Assembly: GCF_003634315.1 (NCBI RefSeq)
Contig: NZ_RBXL01000001.1
Location: forward strand, 3,762,501 to 3,826,500
DNA from: Thiocapsa rosea
Lineage (GTDB): Bacteria > Pseudomonadota > Gammaproteobacteria > Chromatiales > Chromatiaceae
Length of the DNA: 64,000 bases
Reading direction: 5' to 3'
Shown piece by piece: positions 44,777 to 54,873 of this stretch. The translations under genes and the position numbers were made by a program. Each line of letters opens with the position of its first letter. Position 1 is the stretch's first letter. The notes beneath the pieces were generated by a model that was not told the origin of the DNA, searched no databases, and worked only from the letters and a program-made list of their open reading frames with translations.

Positions 44777-45511
44777 ATGACCAAAGCCAGAATTTCCGGG
44801 CTCGCCCTCGCAGTATTGATGCTCGCCGCGGGCTCCGCATCGGCATCGCCCGAGAAGACCATTCGGGATGCGCTCGGCAAGATCGTACCGGGCATCGAGA
44901 TCGACAGCGTGACGGCCTCACCCGTGAAGGGGCTCTACGAGGTCATGGTCGGCACTCAGCTCATGTACGTCACCGCCGACGGGCGTTATTTTGTCGACGG
45001 GCGGATCGTCGATCTGACGACGCGCGAGGACATGACCGAGCCGCGCTTGGCAGGGGCACGCAAGACGCTGGTCGACGGGGTCGGCGAATCTCAAATGGTC
45101 GTCTTCGGGCCGGCCGACGCCAAGCACACCGTGACCGTCTTCACTGACATCGAGTGCGGCTATTGCCGCAAACTGCACGGCCAGATCGACGAATATGCTC
45201 AAGAGGGGATCCGGGTCCGTTACCTCTTCTATCCGCGCGCCGGGCAGGGCAGTCCAGCGTACACCGAGGCCGTGTCGGTCTGGTGCGCCGGCGATGCCGC
45301 CGCCCAGCGTACAGCTATGACGGACGCAAAGGCCGGTAAGGCGATCCAGGAGAAGACCTGCGAGAACCCGGTCGACGCGCACATGGCGCTCGGCGCGGAA
45401 CTCGGCCTGCGCGGGACCCCGGCGATCCTCACCGAGACCGGCGAGATGATCCCGGGCTACGTGGAGCCCAAGCGTCTGGCGGCCCAGCTCAACGGGGCGC
45501 CTGGATCCTGA
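44777..45511 (+). CDS. dsbC: Thiol:disulfide interchange/isomerase protein DsbC
   Basis: 244-residue periplasmic disulfide isomerase. A signal peptide (residues 1-23, cleaved near SASA) precedes the dimerisation domain and a thioredoxin fold with active site CGYC in FTDIECGYCRKLH. The cis-proline loop RGTPAI is present. It complements the thiol-reducing CcmGH pathway also encoded in the window. The second pair of structural cysteines (WCAGDA and KTCENP) is conserved. Confidence 0.94.
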   Translation: MTKARISGLALAVLMLAAGSASASPEKTIRDALGKIVPGIEIDSVTASPVKGLYEVMVGTQLMYVTADGRYFVDGRIVDLTTREDMTEPRLAGARKTLVDGVGESQMVVFGPADAKHTVTVFTDIECGYCRKLHGQIDEYAQEGIRVRYLFYPRAGQGSPAYTEAVSVWCAGDAAAQRTAMTDAKAGKAIQEKTCENPVDAHMALGAELGLRGTPAILTETGEMIPGYVEPKRLAAQLNGAPGS

Positions 45512-45563
45512 GCCTCGATCCTCGGGTGCAGGCGATCACTTCGACGCGATACATGGTGGCGTC

Positions 45564-46337
45564 GTGACGGCTCTTACCCTTGAATATGCCTGGCGCACCG
45601 ACCGCGGCCGCGTGCGTGCGGGCAACGAGGATGCCGTGTCCGTCGACCCCGTCCTCGGCTTCCTGATCGTGGCGGACGGCATCGGCGGCGCCCGGGCGGG
45701 CGAGGTCGCAAGCGCACTGGCGGCGGAGGTCATCGCCAAACGTTTCAGAGAGGACATGGCCGATCGCCTCCATCCCGACACGGCGAAGGCATTTGTCGAG
45801 ACGGCGATCCAGGACGCCAATGTCGCCATTTGGACACTGAGCAAAGCCGAGCCGGATCTCTCGGGGATGGGCACAACCGTGGTGGTCGGAGCCGTCGGAG
45901 ACGATTGGCTGGCCTTCGGCTACGTGGGTGATTCGCGACTGTATCGTTTGCGCGAGGGGCGATTGGAGCCGCTTTCGCGGGACCATTCCTTTATTCAGGA
46001 GGTCGTCGACCAGGGCTTTTTCAGCACGCGCGAAGACGCACGCCGCTACGGTATCGGAGCGAACATCCTGACTCGAGCACTCGGCTCGTCGCCGAAGGTC
46101 AAGGTCTCGGGCGGGGTTGCGGATCTCGCACGCGGCGACATCTTTCTCTTCTGCACCGACGGACTGACCGGCATGGTCCCGGAGGACTGGCTATGTCAGG
46201 TCCTCACGGCGAGCTTCGGGAACGATCTCGAACCCGCCGCCGAGGCGCTGGTGCGTCTGGCGAACGAGCGAGGCGGGACCGACAACATCACCTTGGCCCT
46301 GCTGCGGGTCGGCGGACCCTCGACCGAACCCCGCTAA
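45564..46337 (+). CDS. PP2C-family Ser/Thr protein phosphatase
   Basis: 257-residue metal-dependent phosphatase of the bacterial Stp1/PrpC type. Metal-binding motifs are RVRAGNEDAV (Asp), FLIVADGIGGARAG (Asp-Gly), CTDGLTGMV and GGTDNITLALL. No membrane segment. The usual partner, a Hanks-type kinase, is not adjacent. GTG 45564 is the likely start, since the family begins close to LEYAWRTDRGRVR. It ends just before a long hairpin repeat region. Confidence 0.92.
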   Translation: MTALTLEYAWRTDRGRVRAGNEDAVSVDPVLGFLIVADGIGGARAGEVASALAAEVIAKRFREDMADRLHPDTAKAFVETAIQDANVAIWTLSKAEPDLSGMGTTVVVGAVGDDWLAFGYVGDSRLYRLREGRLEPLSRDHSFIQEVVDQGFFSTREDARRYGIGANILTRALGSSPKVKVSGGVADLARGDIFLFCTDGLTGMVPEDWLCQVLTASFGNDLEPAAEALVRLANERGGTDNITLALLRVGGPSTEPR

Positions 46338-46415
46338 GCAACGATTCAAAAACAACCGAAACATGTCGGACGGCTAGCGATGCGTCGCGTTCTCGCATCT
46401 GTCTCGTTGTCGGTC

Positions 46416-46508
46416 TCGTTGTCGTTGTCGTTGTCGTAATCGTAATCGTAATCGTAATCGGATTCCGGATGACCTCGATTACGACAACGACAACGACAAC
46501 GACAACGA
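46416..46508. repeat. Large GTCGTT/TAATCG hairpin repeat
   Basis: Left arm 46416-46442 is built of TCGTTG units ending TAATCG. Three extra TAATCG copies follow (46443-46460). After a loop with GATTCCGGATG, the right arm 46476-46508 is an exact complement over 27 bp. It is the largest member of the family in the window. The 678-bp gap 46338-47015 has no protein gene. Confidence 0.93.
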
Positions 46509-46573
46509 AAAACCCCGCGATTGATTGCAGGCTGGGGTGAGCTTGCGAACCCCAGCCGCTTCTGCCGCTTCTG

Positions 46574-46858
46574 GCTCCCACGCTCCGGCGTGGGAGCATG
46601 GTCGCGACGCTCCAGCGTCCCGTCCCGTCTCTTTCAATGCTCGCCGAGCCCCGCGCGCCTAGCTTCTGGCTCCCACGCTCCGGCGTGGGAGCAAGGCAGC
46701 GACGCTCCGGCGTCGCGTCTCCAATGGCACGCCGAGGCAAGTCATGCGCCGGGAGTTTCCAGCCGCGCGCGGTCGGCACGGGCCGGGGCTTAGCGCGGTG
46801 ATCCTGCCACGCGACGCTGGAGCGTCGCGACTGTGCTCCCACGCTGGAGCATGGGAGC
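46574..46858. repeat. Cluster of GCTCCCACGC palindromes (REP-like)
   Basis: Three copies of the palindrome GCTCCCACGCTCC-GGCGTGGGAGC or a close variant (46574-46597, 46669-46692, 46835-46858). Each is beside a smaller GACGCTCC(A/G)GCGTC stem (46606-46619, 46701-46714, 46811-46828). The last pair is inverted. Motifs of this type are common REP-like sequences in gammaproteobacteria. They flank the Rpn nuclease gene. Confidence 0.92.
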
Positions 46859-47015
46859 GAGAGCAAAACCTCGTCGGCCCGCATCGGCCGACGGTCCGCA
46901 CCGCGGACCCGATCTCGAACCAGATCCACTCAAGCGCCCCTGGACGGCACGTCGCGTGTCCATCAAACCCTGCAGGGGATTAGAGTGCGGCCATCCCCCG
47001 TCACAGGAGCCCCGC

Positions 47016-47960
47016 ATGACCGACACCGCCGAGCCCACCCCGCGCAGCGACCACGACAGCCCCTGGAAGGAGGCCCTGGAGGGCTACTTCCCGGAGTTCC
47101 TCGCCCTGCTCTTTCCGCGCATCCATGCCGGCATCGATTGGTCCCTCGGCTACCGCTTCCTCGACAAGGAGTTCCAGCAGATCGTGCGCGACGCCGACAC
47201 CGGCCGCCGCTATGCCGACAAGCTCGTCGGCCTGCACTGTCTCGACGGCCAGCCCGCTTGGGTGCTGGTCCATGTGGAGGTGCAGGGCGAGCCCGAGACG
47301 GCCTTCGCCGAGCGCATGTTCGTCTACAACCACAAGATCCGCGACGCCCACGGCGTGCCCGTCGCCAGCCTCGCCGTGCTCGCCGACACCGATCCGCGCT
47401 TCCGCCCCGAGCATTACCACGACGACCTCTGGGGCTGTTCGGTCGACTTTCGCTTCCCCGTGGTCAAGCTCATCGACTGGGACACCCCCGAAGCCTGGCC
47501 CGCGCTGGAGGCCAGCGAGAACCCGTTTGCCCTGGTCGTCATGGCCCAGATCCGCGCCAAGGCCACCACGGATGCCGAAACCCGTAAAGCCTGGAAGTTT
47601 CGCCTGATTCGCCTGATGTATGATCGTGGCTACGCGCGCAAGACCATCCTGGAGCTGTTTCGCGTCATCGATTGGATGATCCAATTACCCGCAACCTTGG
47701 AAACCGCCTTCCGCCAAGAGATCTTCACCTACGAGGAGAGCAAACAGATGCCGTACGTCACCACCGTCGAGCGCGCCGGGATCGAGAAAGGCAATCGCCA
47801 AGGCGAGGCCAACCTCCTGCTCTGGCAGATCGAAAATAAATTCGGTGCCGACTCCGCCGAGGCCCTGCGCGAACGGATCGAATCGGCCGACAGCGACACC
47901 TTGCGCCGCTGGTCCGTGCGCATCCTTACCGCCGACACCCCGGATGCGCTCCTTCAGTGA
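47016..47960 (+). CDS. Rpn/PD-(D/E)XK nuclease family protein with DUF4351 C-terminus
   Basis: 314-residue member of the recombination-promoting nuclease/putative transposase group. The N-terminal PD-(D/E)XK-like fold shows DKLVGLHCLDGQ and VLVHVEVQGEPE, as in Rpn proteins. The C-terminal residues (NLLLWQIENKFGADSAEALR, then IESADSDTLRRWSVRI) are a DUF4351 helical module. ATG 47016 with AGGAG upstream is preferred over an earlier in-frame ATG inside repeats. Such genes move and multiply in cyanobacteria and Chromatiaceae. It is surrounded by palindromic repeats. Confidence 0.88.
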   Translation: MTDTAEPTPRSDHDSPWKEALEGYFPEFLALLFPRIHAGIDWSLGYRFLDKEFQQIVRDADTGRRYADKLVGLHCLDGQPAWVLVHVEVQGEPETAFAERMFVYNHKIRDAHGVPVASLAVLADTDPRFRPEHYHDDLWGCSVDFRFPVVKLIDWDTPEAWPALEASENPFALVVMAQIRAKATTDAETRKAWKFRLIRLMYDRGYARKTILELFRVIDWMIQLPATLETAFRQEIFTYEESKQMPYVTTVERAGIEKGNRQGEANLLLWQIENKFGADSAEALRERIESADSDTLRRWSVRILTADTPDALLQ

Positions 47961-48028
47961 GCCGCTGCCCAGCCTCGGACTCGGAGATCTCCCGGCGGTT
48001 GCCGGCGCGCGCCCAGCCACCAGTACTC

Positions 48029-48209
48029 GCTCCCACGCTCCGAGACCGTGCAAGAATTCCTTGTGGGTTGGGCCGAGGAACGAAGCCCGATCGATGAGGG
48101 CGAGGTCACCGCTGGATTGTTGGGCCTCCTGCGTCGGCCCAACCGACGCGGAACCGTCGTTTTCGATCCCGAGCGGGAATACTCGCACAGTCTCTGGCGC
48201 GTGGGAGCC
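48029..48209. repeat. 181-bp inverted-repeat-bounded element
   Basis: The left arm starts GCTCCCACGCTCCGAGACC (48029) and runs to AAGAATTCC (48060). The right arm (48176-48209) is its near complement, ending GCGTGGGAGCC. The outer portion is the REP palindrome split in two. Inside, GGTTGGGCCGA (48066-48076) and TCGGCCCAACC (48134-48144) form a second perfect stem. It occupies most of the 319-bp gap between the Rpn gene and mutS. Confidence 0.82.
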
Positions 48210-48279
48210 AGAGGTGGCGGAGACGCCGGGGGGATCCAGGTCGCGGCGAGTGGAGTGTAAACCAGACATCCGGGGTGGT

Positions 48280-50868
48280 CTAAGAGGTGTTTGCGCGCTC
48301 GGCCGAGAGATCCTTTAGCCGATACATCAGCTCCAAGGCCGCGCGGGGCGTCAAGGCGTCCGGCTCGATCGTCTCCATGGCCTCCAGAAGCGGATGCGGC
48401 GAGGCGGGCTCGGGATCCGGCGGGAAGAGCGAGAGCTGCACGGCATCGCGCTCCGCGTGTCGCCGCGCACCGGCCTCCAGCTCGCGCAATCGCTCGCGTG
48501 CCCGCGCGATCACCGCGGTCGGTACACCCGCCAGTGCGGCGACCGCCAAGCCGTAGCTCTGATTGGCCGGACCCTCGCGCAAGGCGTGCATGAAGACGAT
48601 GCGGGCACCATGCTCGACCGCATCGAGATGGACGTTGGCGATCCCCGGATATTCCTCCGGCAAGGTCGTCAGCTCGAAATAGTGGGTCGCAAAAAGGCCG
48701 TAGGCGCCGATGCGTGTCGCCAACTCCACCGCGCAGGACCAGGCGAGCGAGAGACCGTCGAAGGTGCTGGTGCCGCGCCCGACCTCGTCCATCAGGACCA
48801 GGCTTTGCGCCGTCGCGTTGTTCAGGATGTTCGCCGTTTCTTCCATCTCCACCATGAAGGTCGAGCGACCGCCGGCGAGGTCGTCGGAGGCGCCGATGCG
48901 CGAGAAGATGCGGTCGATCGGGCCGATGGTCGCGGTGCGCGCCGGCACGTAGCTGCCGCTGTAGGCGAGCAGCACGATCAAGGCGTTTTGGCGCATATAG
49001 GTCGATTTGCCGCCCATGTTGGGTCCGGTGATGACCAGCATGCGGCGGCGACGGTCCAGGCGAAGGCCGTTGGCGATGAAGGGGTCGTCCAGCACCGTCT
49101 CCACCACGGGATGACGTCCGTCTTCGATCTCGATGATCGCCTCGTCGGTCAGGCGCGGGCGGGACCAGTCCAATGCACGGGCGCGCTCGGCGAGATTGGC
49201 CAGTACGTCCAGTGTGGCGATGGCCTCCGCGCTCGTCTGCAGGGGCGCGATCGACTCGGCGAGGGTGCCGAGCAGATCCTCGTAGAGTGCCTTCTCGCGG
49301 GCCAGCGCGCGCTCGCGGCTGCTCAGGACCTCGTCCTCGAAGCGTTTGAGTTCCGGCGTGATATAGCGCTCGGCGCCCTTGAGCGTCTGGCGGCGGATGT
49401 AGTCCTCCGGGACCTGATCGGCCTGACTGCGACCGAGCTCGATGTAATAGCCGTGCACGCGGTTGTAGCCGACCTTGAGTCCCGGGAGACCGGTGCGTTC
49501 GCGCTCGCGGGTCTCCAGATCGAGCAGGAAACGGTCTGCATTGCTCGAGAGCTCGCGCAGCCGATCCAGCTCCGGGTCGAGCCCGGATGCGATCACGCCG
49601 CCGTCGCGAATCAGCATGGGCGGTTGGGCGATGATTGCGCGTCGGAGCAGATCCAGAACCTCGGGGTGTGTGCCGACCGCCTCGGCCAGGCTCAGGAGCA
49701 GCGGGTCGTCGCAGCCCTCGAGCGGTGCGCGCAGATCCGGCAGCACGGCCAGTGCATCGCGCAGCGTGGCCAGATCGCGCGGTCGCGCCGAGCGCAAGGC
49801 GATGCGCGAGAGGATGCGCTCGAGGTCGCCGATTGCGGCGAGAACCGTCTGCAGGTCGGCGTGCATGCCCGTGTCGATCAATGTCCCGATCGCAGCATGA
49901 CGCGACTGCACCTCCAAGCGCGTGCGTAAGGGTCGGCCGAGCCAGCGCCGCAGCAAACGGCTGCCCATCGCGGTCCCGGTGCGGTCGAGCACGCCGGCCA
50001 GCGTGTGCTCCGGACGCCCGCCGAGACTCTCGGTGATCTCCAGGTTGCGCCGGGTCGCGGCATCCAAGATCAGGGCCTCGTCGCGCTGCTCGGTCGTGAG
50101 CCCGCGCAGATGGGGCAGGGCGGCGAACTGGGTGTCGCGCACATATTGCAGCAGACAACCCGCAGCGCCGACGGCAAGATCCAGCCCCGCGCAGCCGAAG
50201 CCGTTGAGGTCGCGGGTGCCGAACTGATCGCAGAGCAGACGCTCGCCGGTGTCGCGGTCGAAGTGCCAGCTCGGGCGGCGGGTGACGCCGCGGTCGATCC
50301 GCAGCGCCTCGGGGAGTCGACTGTCCTCGCCGACCAAGACCTCGGCCGGCTTCAAGCGCTCCAGCTCGCTGGCCAACGCCTCGCGGGTGGCGACCTCCAG
50401 CACCGAGAATCGCCCGCTGGACAGTTCCGAGAACGCCAGGCCGTAACCGTCGCGTCCCTCGGCGATCGCGGTCAGCAGGTTCTCGCGCCGGTCGTCGAGC
50501 AAGGCTTCGTCGGTCAGCGTCCCGGGCGTGACTAAGCGCACCACCTTGCGCTCGACCGGACCCTTGCTCTTCGCCGGGTCGCCGATCTGCTCGCAGATGG
50601 CCACCGAGACACCCTTGCGGACCAGGCGCGCCAGATAGGCCTCGGCGGCATGATAGGGGACGCCTGCCATCGGGATCGGCCGGCCCGCCGACTGCCCCCG
50701 CTTGGTCAGGGTGATGTCGAGCAGCCGCGCGGCCCGCTCGGCGTCCTCGAAGAAAAGTTCGTAAAAATCCCCCATCCGATAGAAGAGCAACATCTCCGGA
50801 TACTCCGCCTTGAGACGGAGGTACTGCTGCATCACCGGGGTGTGCGCACTCTGGTCTGGTTTATCCAT
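48280..50868 (-). CDS. mutS: DNA mismatch repair ATPase MutS
   Basis: 862 residues, standard MutS size. The mismatch-binding domain is at the N-terminus ([14 protein letters not shown] contains the Phe-x-Glu motif region). Connector, lever and clamp follow, and the C-terminal ABC-type ATPase has Walker [19 protein letters not shown] and FATHYFEL. The start at 50868 ([17 protein letters not shown]) is family-typical. The same frame continues upstream but is not MutS-like. It converges with the Rpn gene across repeats. Confidence 0.97.
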   Translation of the reverse strand: MDKPDQSAHTPVMQQYLRLKAEYPEMLLFYRMGDFYELFFEDAERAARLLDITLTKRGQSAGRPIPMAGVPYHAAEAYLARLVRKGVSVAICEQIGDPAKSKGPVERKVVRLVTPGTLTDEALLDDRRENLLTAIAEGRDGYGLAFSELSSGRFSVLEVATREALASELERLKPAEVLVGEDSRLPEALRIDRGVTRRPSWHFDRDTGERLLCDQFGTRDLNGFGCAGLDLAVGAAGCLLQYVRDTQFAALPHLRGLTTEQRDEALILDAATRRNLEITESLGGRPEHTLAGVLDRTGTAMGSRLLRRWLGRPLRTRLEVQSRHAAIGTLIDTGMHADLQTVLAAIGDLERILSRIALRSARPRDLATLRDALAVLPDLRAPLEGCDDPLLLSLAEAVGTHPEVLDLLRRAIIAQPPMLIRDGGVIASGLDPELDRLRELSSNADRFLLDLETRERERTGLPGLKVGYNRVHGYYIELGRSQADQVPEDYIRRQTLKGAERYITPELKRFEDEVLSSRERALAREKALYEDLLGTLAESIAPLQTSAEAIATLDVLANLAERARALDWSRPRLTDEAIIEIEDGRHPVVETVLDDPFIANGLRLDRRRRMLVITGPNMGGKSTYMRQNALIVLLAYSGSYVPARTATIGPIDRIFSRIGASDDLAGGRSTFMVEMEETANILNNATAQSLVLMDEVGRGTSTFDGLSLAWSCAVELATRIGAYGLFATHYFELTTLPEEYPGIANVHLDAVEHGARIVFMHALREGPANQSYGLAVAALAGVPTAVIARARERLRELEAGARRHAERDAVQLSLFPPDPEPASPHPLLEAMETIEPDALTPRAALELMYRLKDLSAERANTS

Positions 50869-50909
50869 TGCCTGCAAGGTGCCGAGGTATGAGTCGGAGG
50901 GGACGCGGT

Positions 50910-51953
50910 TCAGACCGCCTCGACCTCGGTCGAATCGCCGTACATCTCGATCCCGAGCCGCTCGCCCACCTTGCGGGCTCGGCCGTCGATCATCGGCGAG
51001 ATGACGATCAGGCGATTGGCCTTGCGCTCGTGGCGCCGCTCGTAGAAACGCGCCTTGCGCTCGAAGATGTACATCCCGGCCTTGTCGATCGAGGACTTCA
51101 GCTCGCAGATCAGCAGCAGGCCGTTCTTGATGATGACGTCCAGCTCGATCTGGTCGGGACGGCCGAACACCTCGCCCGAGTCGTCGTAATCGGTGACGTT
51201 GACCACCTGCACGTCGAAGCTCTGCTCCAGGATGGCGGCCAGGGCGTCGCGGAACGCTTTCTCGGATTGAAGCCCCCAACGCGAGCCGAGCGCGCCGATG
51301 CTGCGATCGAACTTCTGCGCTTGGGCCATGATCTCGTTGTGCAGGCGTTTCAACTCTTCATGGTTCTCGTCCCAGCGGCGATTGCTGTCCGCTCGGCTTT
51401 CCTCCCAAAGGCGACTCTGCTCGGCTCGGTTCTCGTCCCAAAGGCGCCGCCGCTCGGCTTGGTTCTCGTCCCAGCGGCGGTTCTGCTGCTCCCACTTCTG
51501 CGCGTCTTCCTCGCGCATGCGTTTGAGTTCGGCCTGATTCGCCGCCCATTTCTGCGCTTGCTCTTCGCGGATGCGCTCAAGCTCGGTCTGGTTCGCCTCC
51601 CACTTCCGCGCGTCTTCGTCGCGCATGCGCTGAAGCTCGGCCTGATTGGCCTCCCACTTCTGCGCCTCTTCCTCGCGCATACGCTTGAGCTCGGCCTGAT
51701 TGGCCTCCCACTTCTGCGCCTGCTCCTCGCGGATGCGCTCAAGCTCGGCCTGGTTCGCCTCCCACTTGCGTTCCTGCTTCTCGCGGTCGCGACGTAGCTC
51801 GCCGAGCAGCTCGTAGAACCGATCTCCGGTCTCCCTGCGGTCGGCGTACTCGTTGCGCGTCAACTCAAGCACATAGGTCCGGAACGCGGGATCCTCCCGC
51901 AGCCAGGCCGGCAGCTCGCGCTTGATGGTCTCTTTTAGGGATTCCGTGGTCAT
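50910..51953 (-). CDS. Coiled-coil PD-(D/E)XK nuclease-like protein (DUF3782-like)
   Basis: 347 residues. A helical N-terminus is followed by a repeat array: five near-identical 18-residue units [18 protein letters not shown] (residues 63-152), then four 11-residue units of the form [11 protein letters not shown] (159-202). A globular domain from about 220 has the nuclease core pattern [18 protein letters not shown] (Asp ... Glu-x-Lys). This architecture fits DUF3782-type proteins of unknown role. The start codon is 1 bp from the palindromic repeat at 51955, so its promoter must lie within or beyond that repeat. Confidence 0.82.
   Translation of the reverse strand: MTTESLKETIKRELPAWLREDPAFRTYVLELTRNEYADRRETGDRFYELLGELRRDREKQERKWEANQAELERIREEQAQKWEANQAELKRMREEEAQKWEANQAELQRMRDEDARKWEANQTELERIREEQAQKWAANQAELKRMREEDAQKWEQQNRRWDENQAERRRLWDENRAEQSRLWEESRADSNRRWDENHEELKRLHNEIMAQAQKFDRSIGALGSRWGLQSEKAFRDALAAILEQSFDVQVVNVTDYDDSGEVFGRPDQIELDVIIKNGLLLICELKSSIDKAGMYIFERKARFYERRHERKANRLIVISPMIDGRARKVGERLGIEMYGDSTEVEAV
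51348..51767 (-). repeat. In-gene tandem repeats, 54-bp then 33-bp periods
   Basis: DNA counterpart of the coiled-coil array: five 54-bp units (51498-51767) and four 33-bp units (51348-51479). The 54-bp units are similar enough to recombine, so copy number is likely to vary between strains. Confidence 0.85.
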
Positions 51954-51954
51954 G

Positions 51955-52149
51955 TTAAACCGCGCCCAGTGCGGTATGCGATGTGTGTGGATGGGATCGG
52001 CCCGGGCAGACTTGACAATCGCTGGAGCTGGCGCGGTTTAAAAAGCTCAAAAAACATATCGTTCTAAACCGTGTCTCCGCTAAGGGTAGTGAATGCACCA
52101 AACGTCGAGCCCTTTCGAAAATCAGCAACTCGCTCCGTACGCGGTTTAG
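51955..52149. repeat. Composite palindromic repeat, class B then inverted class A
   Basis: Class B element 51955-52041, 22-bp spacer with AAAAAA, inverted class A element 52064-52149. It starts 1 bp beyond the start codon of the minus-strand coiled-coil gene. Part of the 617-bp gap 51954-52570, which has no protein gene. Confidence 0.95.
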
Positions 52150-52197
52150 ATGCCGAGAAGCGATTCCGGGTCTTTTTTCGAGTCGATCTGTTCGGGT

Positions 52198-52391
52198 CTA
52201 AACCGCGTCCAGAGCGAGATGTTCATCTCCGAGTGTGCTCGACGTTTGGTGCACCTACAACCCTTCGCGGGGACGCGGTTTAAAATAACAGATTTTTTAA
52301 TATCTTAAACCGCGCCAGCTCCGCCGGTCGTCAAATCTGCCGCGGCCGATCTCATCCGAAAACGTCGCATAGCGCGCTGGGCGCGGTTTAA
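52198..52391. repeat. Composite palindromic repeat, class A then inverted class B
   Basis: Class A element 52198-52283, 21-bp spacer with TTTTTT, inverted class B element 52305-52391. It is a mirror copy of the composite 48 bp away, so the two form a 437-bp head-to-head array. The remaining 52392-52570 shows nothing notable except a doubled CGAAAGCCC. Confidence 0.95.
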
Positions 52392-52570
52392 CAGAGCGGA
52401 AAGCGCAATGATCGCGCGAGGTCGTCTGCATCCGGTTGTCCCTGGTCGTCTGCCGATCCAGTGCTGCCTACGCCCGAGCCGTGACCGGTCGGGATCGTGG
52501 CTGCTCCCCTTTGCGCGTCCGAAAGCCCCGAAAGCCCCGGCTCAGCCCGTCGCCAAAGCGAAGGCGACCC

Positions 52571-53344
52571 TCAGGATCCTGTCTGATCAGCCTTGCGAGC
52601 AACCTTCATTAGGGGCTCGATCAGGTCCATCGGTAGCGGGAAAACGATTGTCGAGGTCCGGTCGCCTGCGATCGCCCCCAGGGTCTCGAGGAACCTCAGC
52701 TGCATGGCCTGCGGCTCTTGGGACAGGATGTGGGCCGCGTCCTTGAGTTTCTCGGCGGCCTGCTGCTCGCCCTGCGCATGGATGATCTTCGCCCGCCGCG
52801 AGCGCTCCGCCTCGGCCTGACGGGCGATGGCCCGGATCATCGACTCGTCGAGGTCGACATGTTTGATCTCCACGTTGGCTACCTTGATGCCCCAGGCGTC
52901 GGTCTGGGCGTCGAGGATCCGGCGCACATCGTCATTGAGCTTGTCGCGTTCTGCAAGCATCTCGTCGAGTTCATGCTGACCGAGCACCGAGCGAAGCGTG
53001 GTCTGTGCAAGCTGGCTCGTCGCATCCCGAACCTCTTCCACCTGAATGATGGATTTCTCGGGGTCGATGACGCGGAAGTAGACCACCGCGTTGACCTTCA
53101 CCGAGACGTTGTCGCGTGAGATCACGTCCTGACTGGGCACGTCCATCACCTGGACCCGCAGGTCGACCACCTCCATGTTTTGCACCACCGGAACCACGAT
53201 GATCAGTCCGGGTCCCTTGACGCCGGTGAAGCGACCCAGTGTAAAGATGACGCCACGCTGGTACTCGCGCAGGATCTTGATGGAGGCGAGCAGCAGCCCG
53301 ACGAGCAAAATCAGAGGGATGAGATAGAGCTCAAACTCGAACAT
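52571..53344 (-). CDS. Slipin family (stomatin/prohibitin-like) membrane protein
   Basis: 257 residues. An N-terminal membrane helix ([18 protein letters not shown]) is followed by the SPFH/Band-7 domain ([21 protein letters not shown]) and a helical C-terminus rich in Ala/Glu/Arg. Slipins form membrane scaffolds and are typically encoded with an NfeD protease-like partner, which is the gene directly upstream here (74 bp gap). The pair is conserved across bacteria and archaea. Confidence 0.93.
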   Translation of the reverse strand: MFEFELYLIPLILLVGLLLASIKILREYQRGVIFTLGRFTGVKGPGLIIVVPVVQNMEVVDLRVQVMDVPSQDVISRDNVSVKVNAVVYFRVIDPEKSIIQVEEVRDATSQLAQTTLRSVLGQHELDEMLAERDKLNDDVRRILDAQTDAWGIKVANVEIKHVDLDESMIRAIARQAEAERSRRAKIIHAQGEQQAAEKLKDAAHILSQEPQAMQLRFLETLGAIAGDRTSTIVFPLPMDLIEPLMKVARKADQTGS

Positions 53345-53418
53345 GGGTAGACCTCCTCATGGCTGTTCTTCGCGGCGAGGCAGAGGCGAGGCAGAGCGGG
53401 GCCTCGGGATGCCGCTGT

Positions 53419-54873
53419 TCATTTCGAGCCCGATTCGGGCATCGAGATCGGCTCGACCAAGAGCGTCAGGCCGTGACGTGCGATCACCCGAACCGGTGTG
53501 CCGGGCGTGATGTCGCGGTCGCTTTCAGCGGTCCAGATCTCGCCGTGCAGATGGATACTGCCCGGACCGGGAAAACCCGAGACGGCCTCGCCGAGGGCGC
53601 CCGCCAATTCCTCGGAGCCACTGGCGACAGGTTGCCGGTGCGCCTTCAGCGCCATGCCGATGACCACGAAGAAGAGCAGGGCGCTGGACAACGCGAAACC
53701 GATGATGAGCGGAATCGAGATCCCGAATCCCGGCACCTCCGTGTCGATGAGGATCAGTGAGCCGATCACGAAGGCGACGGCCCCCCCGACCCCCAGGGCA
53801 CCGAAGCTCGGAACGAATGCCTCCGCGATCATCAAGGCCAGCCCCAAGAGGATGAGCGCGGCACCCGTATAGTTGATGGGCAAGAGCTGGAAGGCATAGA
53901 GCGCGAGCAAGAGGCTGACCGCCCCGACCGTGCCCGGAAAGACCGCGCCGGGGTTGGCGAATTCGTAGACCAAGCCGTAGATGCCCACCAACAGAAGGAT
54001 GTAGGCCAGATTCGGGTCGCTGATGATCCCCAGGAGGCGGGTCTTCCAGTTCGGTGCGCGCTCGACGACGCTCATATCCGACGTGTCGAGCCGGATCTGC
54101 CGGTCGCCGATACGCACCTGGCGTCCGTCCAAGGCGTGCAACAACTCGTCGAGATCGGCCGCGATCTGGTCGATCACACCGAGTTCGAGGGCGGCCTCCG
54201 CCGACAGGCTTGCACCCTCGCGAACGCTGCGTTCGGCCCAGTCCGCGTTGCGCCCGTGCAGCTCGGCGAGGCTGCGCAGATAGGCGGCGGCGTCCTGCAC
54301 GGCCTTGCGTGAGCTTGCGTCCATGGGCGCGTCCTTTCGAGGCGCAGGCTTGAGGGTCTCTTGGCCCGTCTTGGGATCTTCGGCGGACTCGCGCGTGACG
54401 GCGTCCGGGTCATCGACCGATGGCTCTTCGCGAGGTGCCGTGTCGGCGGGTCCGGGTTTGGGCTCGGTGCTCGGAAGGCCACCCAACTGCACCGGCGTTG
54501 CCGCGCCCAGGTTGGTCCCGGGAGCCATGGCCGCGACCGGGCAGGCGTACAGGATATAGGTCCCGGCGCTGGCAGCCCGCGCACCCGTCGGCGCCACGTA
54601 GCCGACGACGGGCACGCGCGAGGCGGTAATGGACTTCACGATCGAGCGCATGGAGGTGTCGAGACCACCCGGGGTGTCCATACGCAGGATGATCAGACCG
54701 GCGCCGCGATCCTCGGCCACGGCGACCGCATCCTCCACATAGGCTGCGCCGGCAGGGCCGATGGCGCCCTGCAGATCGATCAGCAATGCCTCTCGGGCCA
54801 GGACGCCGGCCGGATTGGTCACCATCAGACCCATGATCAGCATCGCCAACCAGCGTCCGATTCGATTCGGCAT
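53419..54873 (-). CDS. NfeD-family ClpP-class membrane protease
   Basis: 484 residues, long NfeD type. A signal sequence (1-26) is followed by a ClpP/crotonase-fold protease domain with RMDTPGGLDTSMRSIV and the Ser-containing GARAASAGTYILYA. A charged Pro-rich insert lies at about 130-190, then four to five membrane helices, and a C-terminal OB-fold NfeD domain (residues 410-480). Homologues cleave stomatin-type partners, matching the downstream slipin gene. Confidence 0.92.
   Translation of the reverse strand: MPNRIGRWLAMLIMGLMVTNPAGVLAREALLIDLQGAIGPAGAAYVEDAVAVAEDRGAGLIILRMDTPGGLDTSMRSIVKSITASRVPVVGYVAPTGARAASAGTYILYACPVAAMAPGTNLGAATPVQLGGLPSTEPKPGPADTAPREEPSVDDPDAVTRESAEDPKTGQETLKPAPRKDAPMDASSRKAVQDAAAYLRSLAELHGRNADWAERSVREGASLSAEAALELGVIDQIAADLDELLHALDGRQVRIGDRQIRLDTSDMSVVERAPNWKTRLLGIISDPNLAYILLLVGIYGLVYEFANPGAVFPGTVGAVSLLLALYAFQLLPINYTGAALILLGLALMIAEAFVPSFGALGVGGAVAFVIGSLILIDTEVPGFGISIPLIIGFALSSALLFFVVIGMALKAHRQPVASGSEELAGALGEAVSGFPGPGSIHLHGEIWTAESDRDITPGTPVRVIARHGLTLLVEPISMPESGSK

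Noticed and set aside
48048-48260. 70-codon frame within the inverted-repeat element before mutS
   Set aside because: It spans the repeat arms and inner stem, and its coding potential is explained by GC-rich repeat sequence; no family resemblance.
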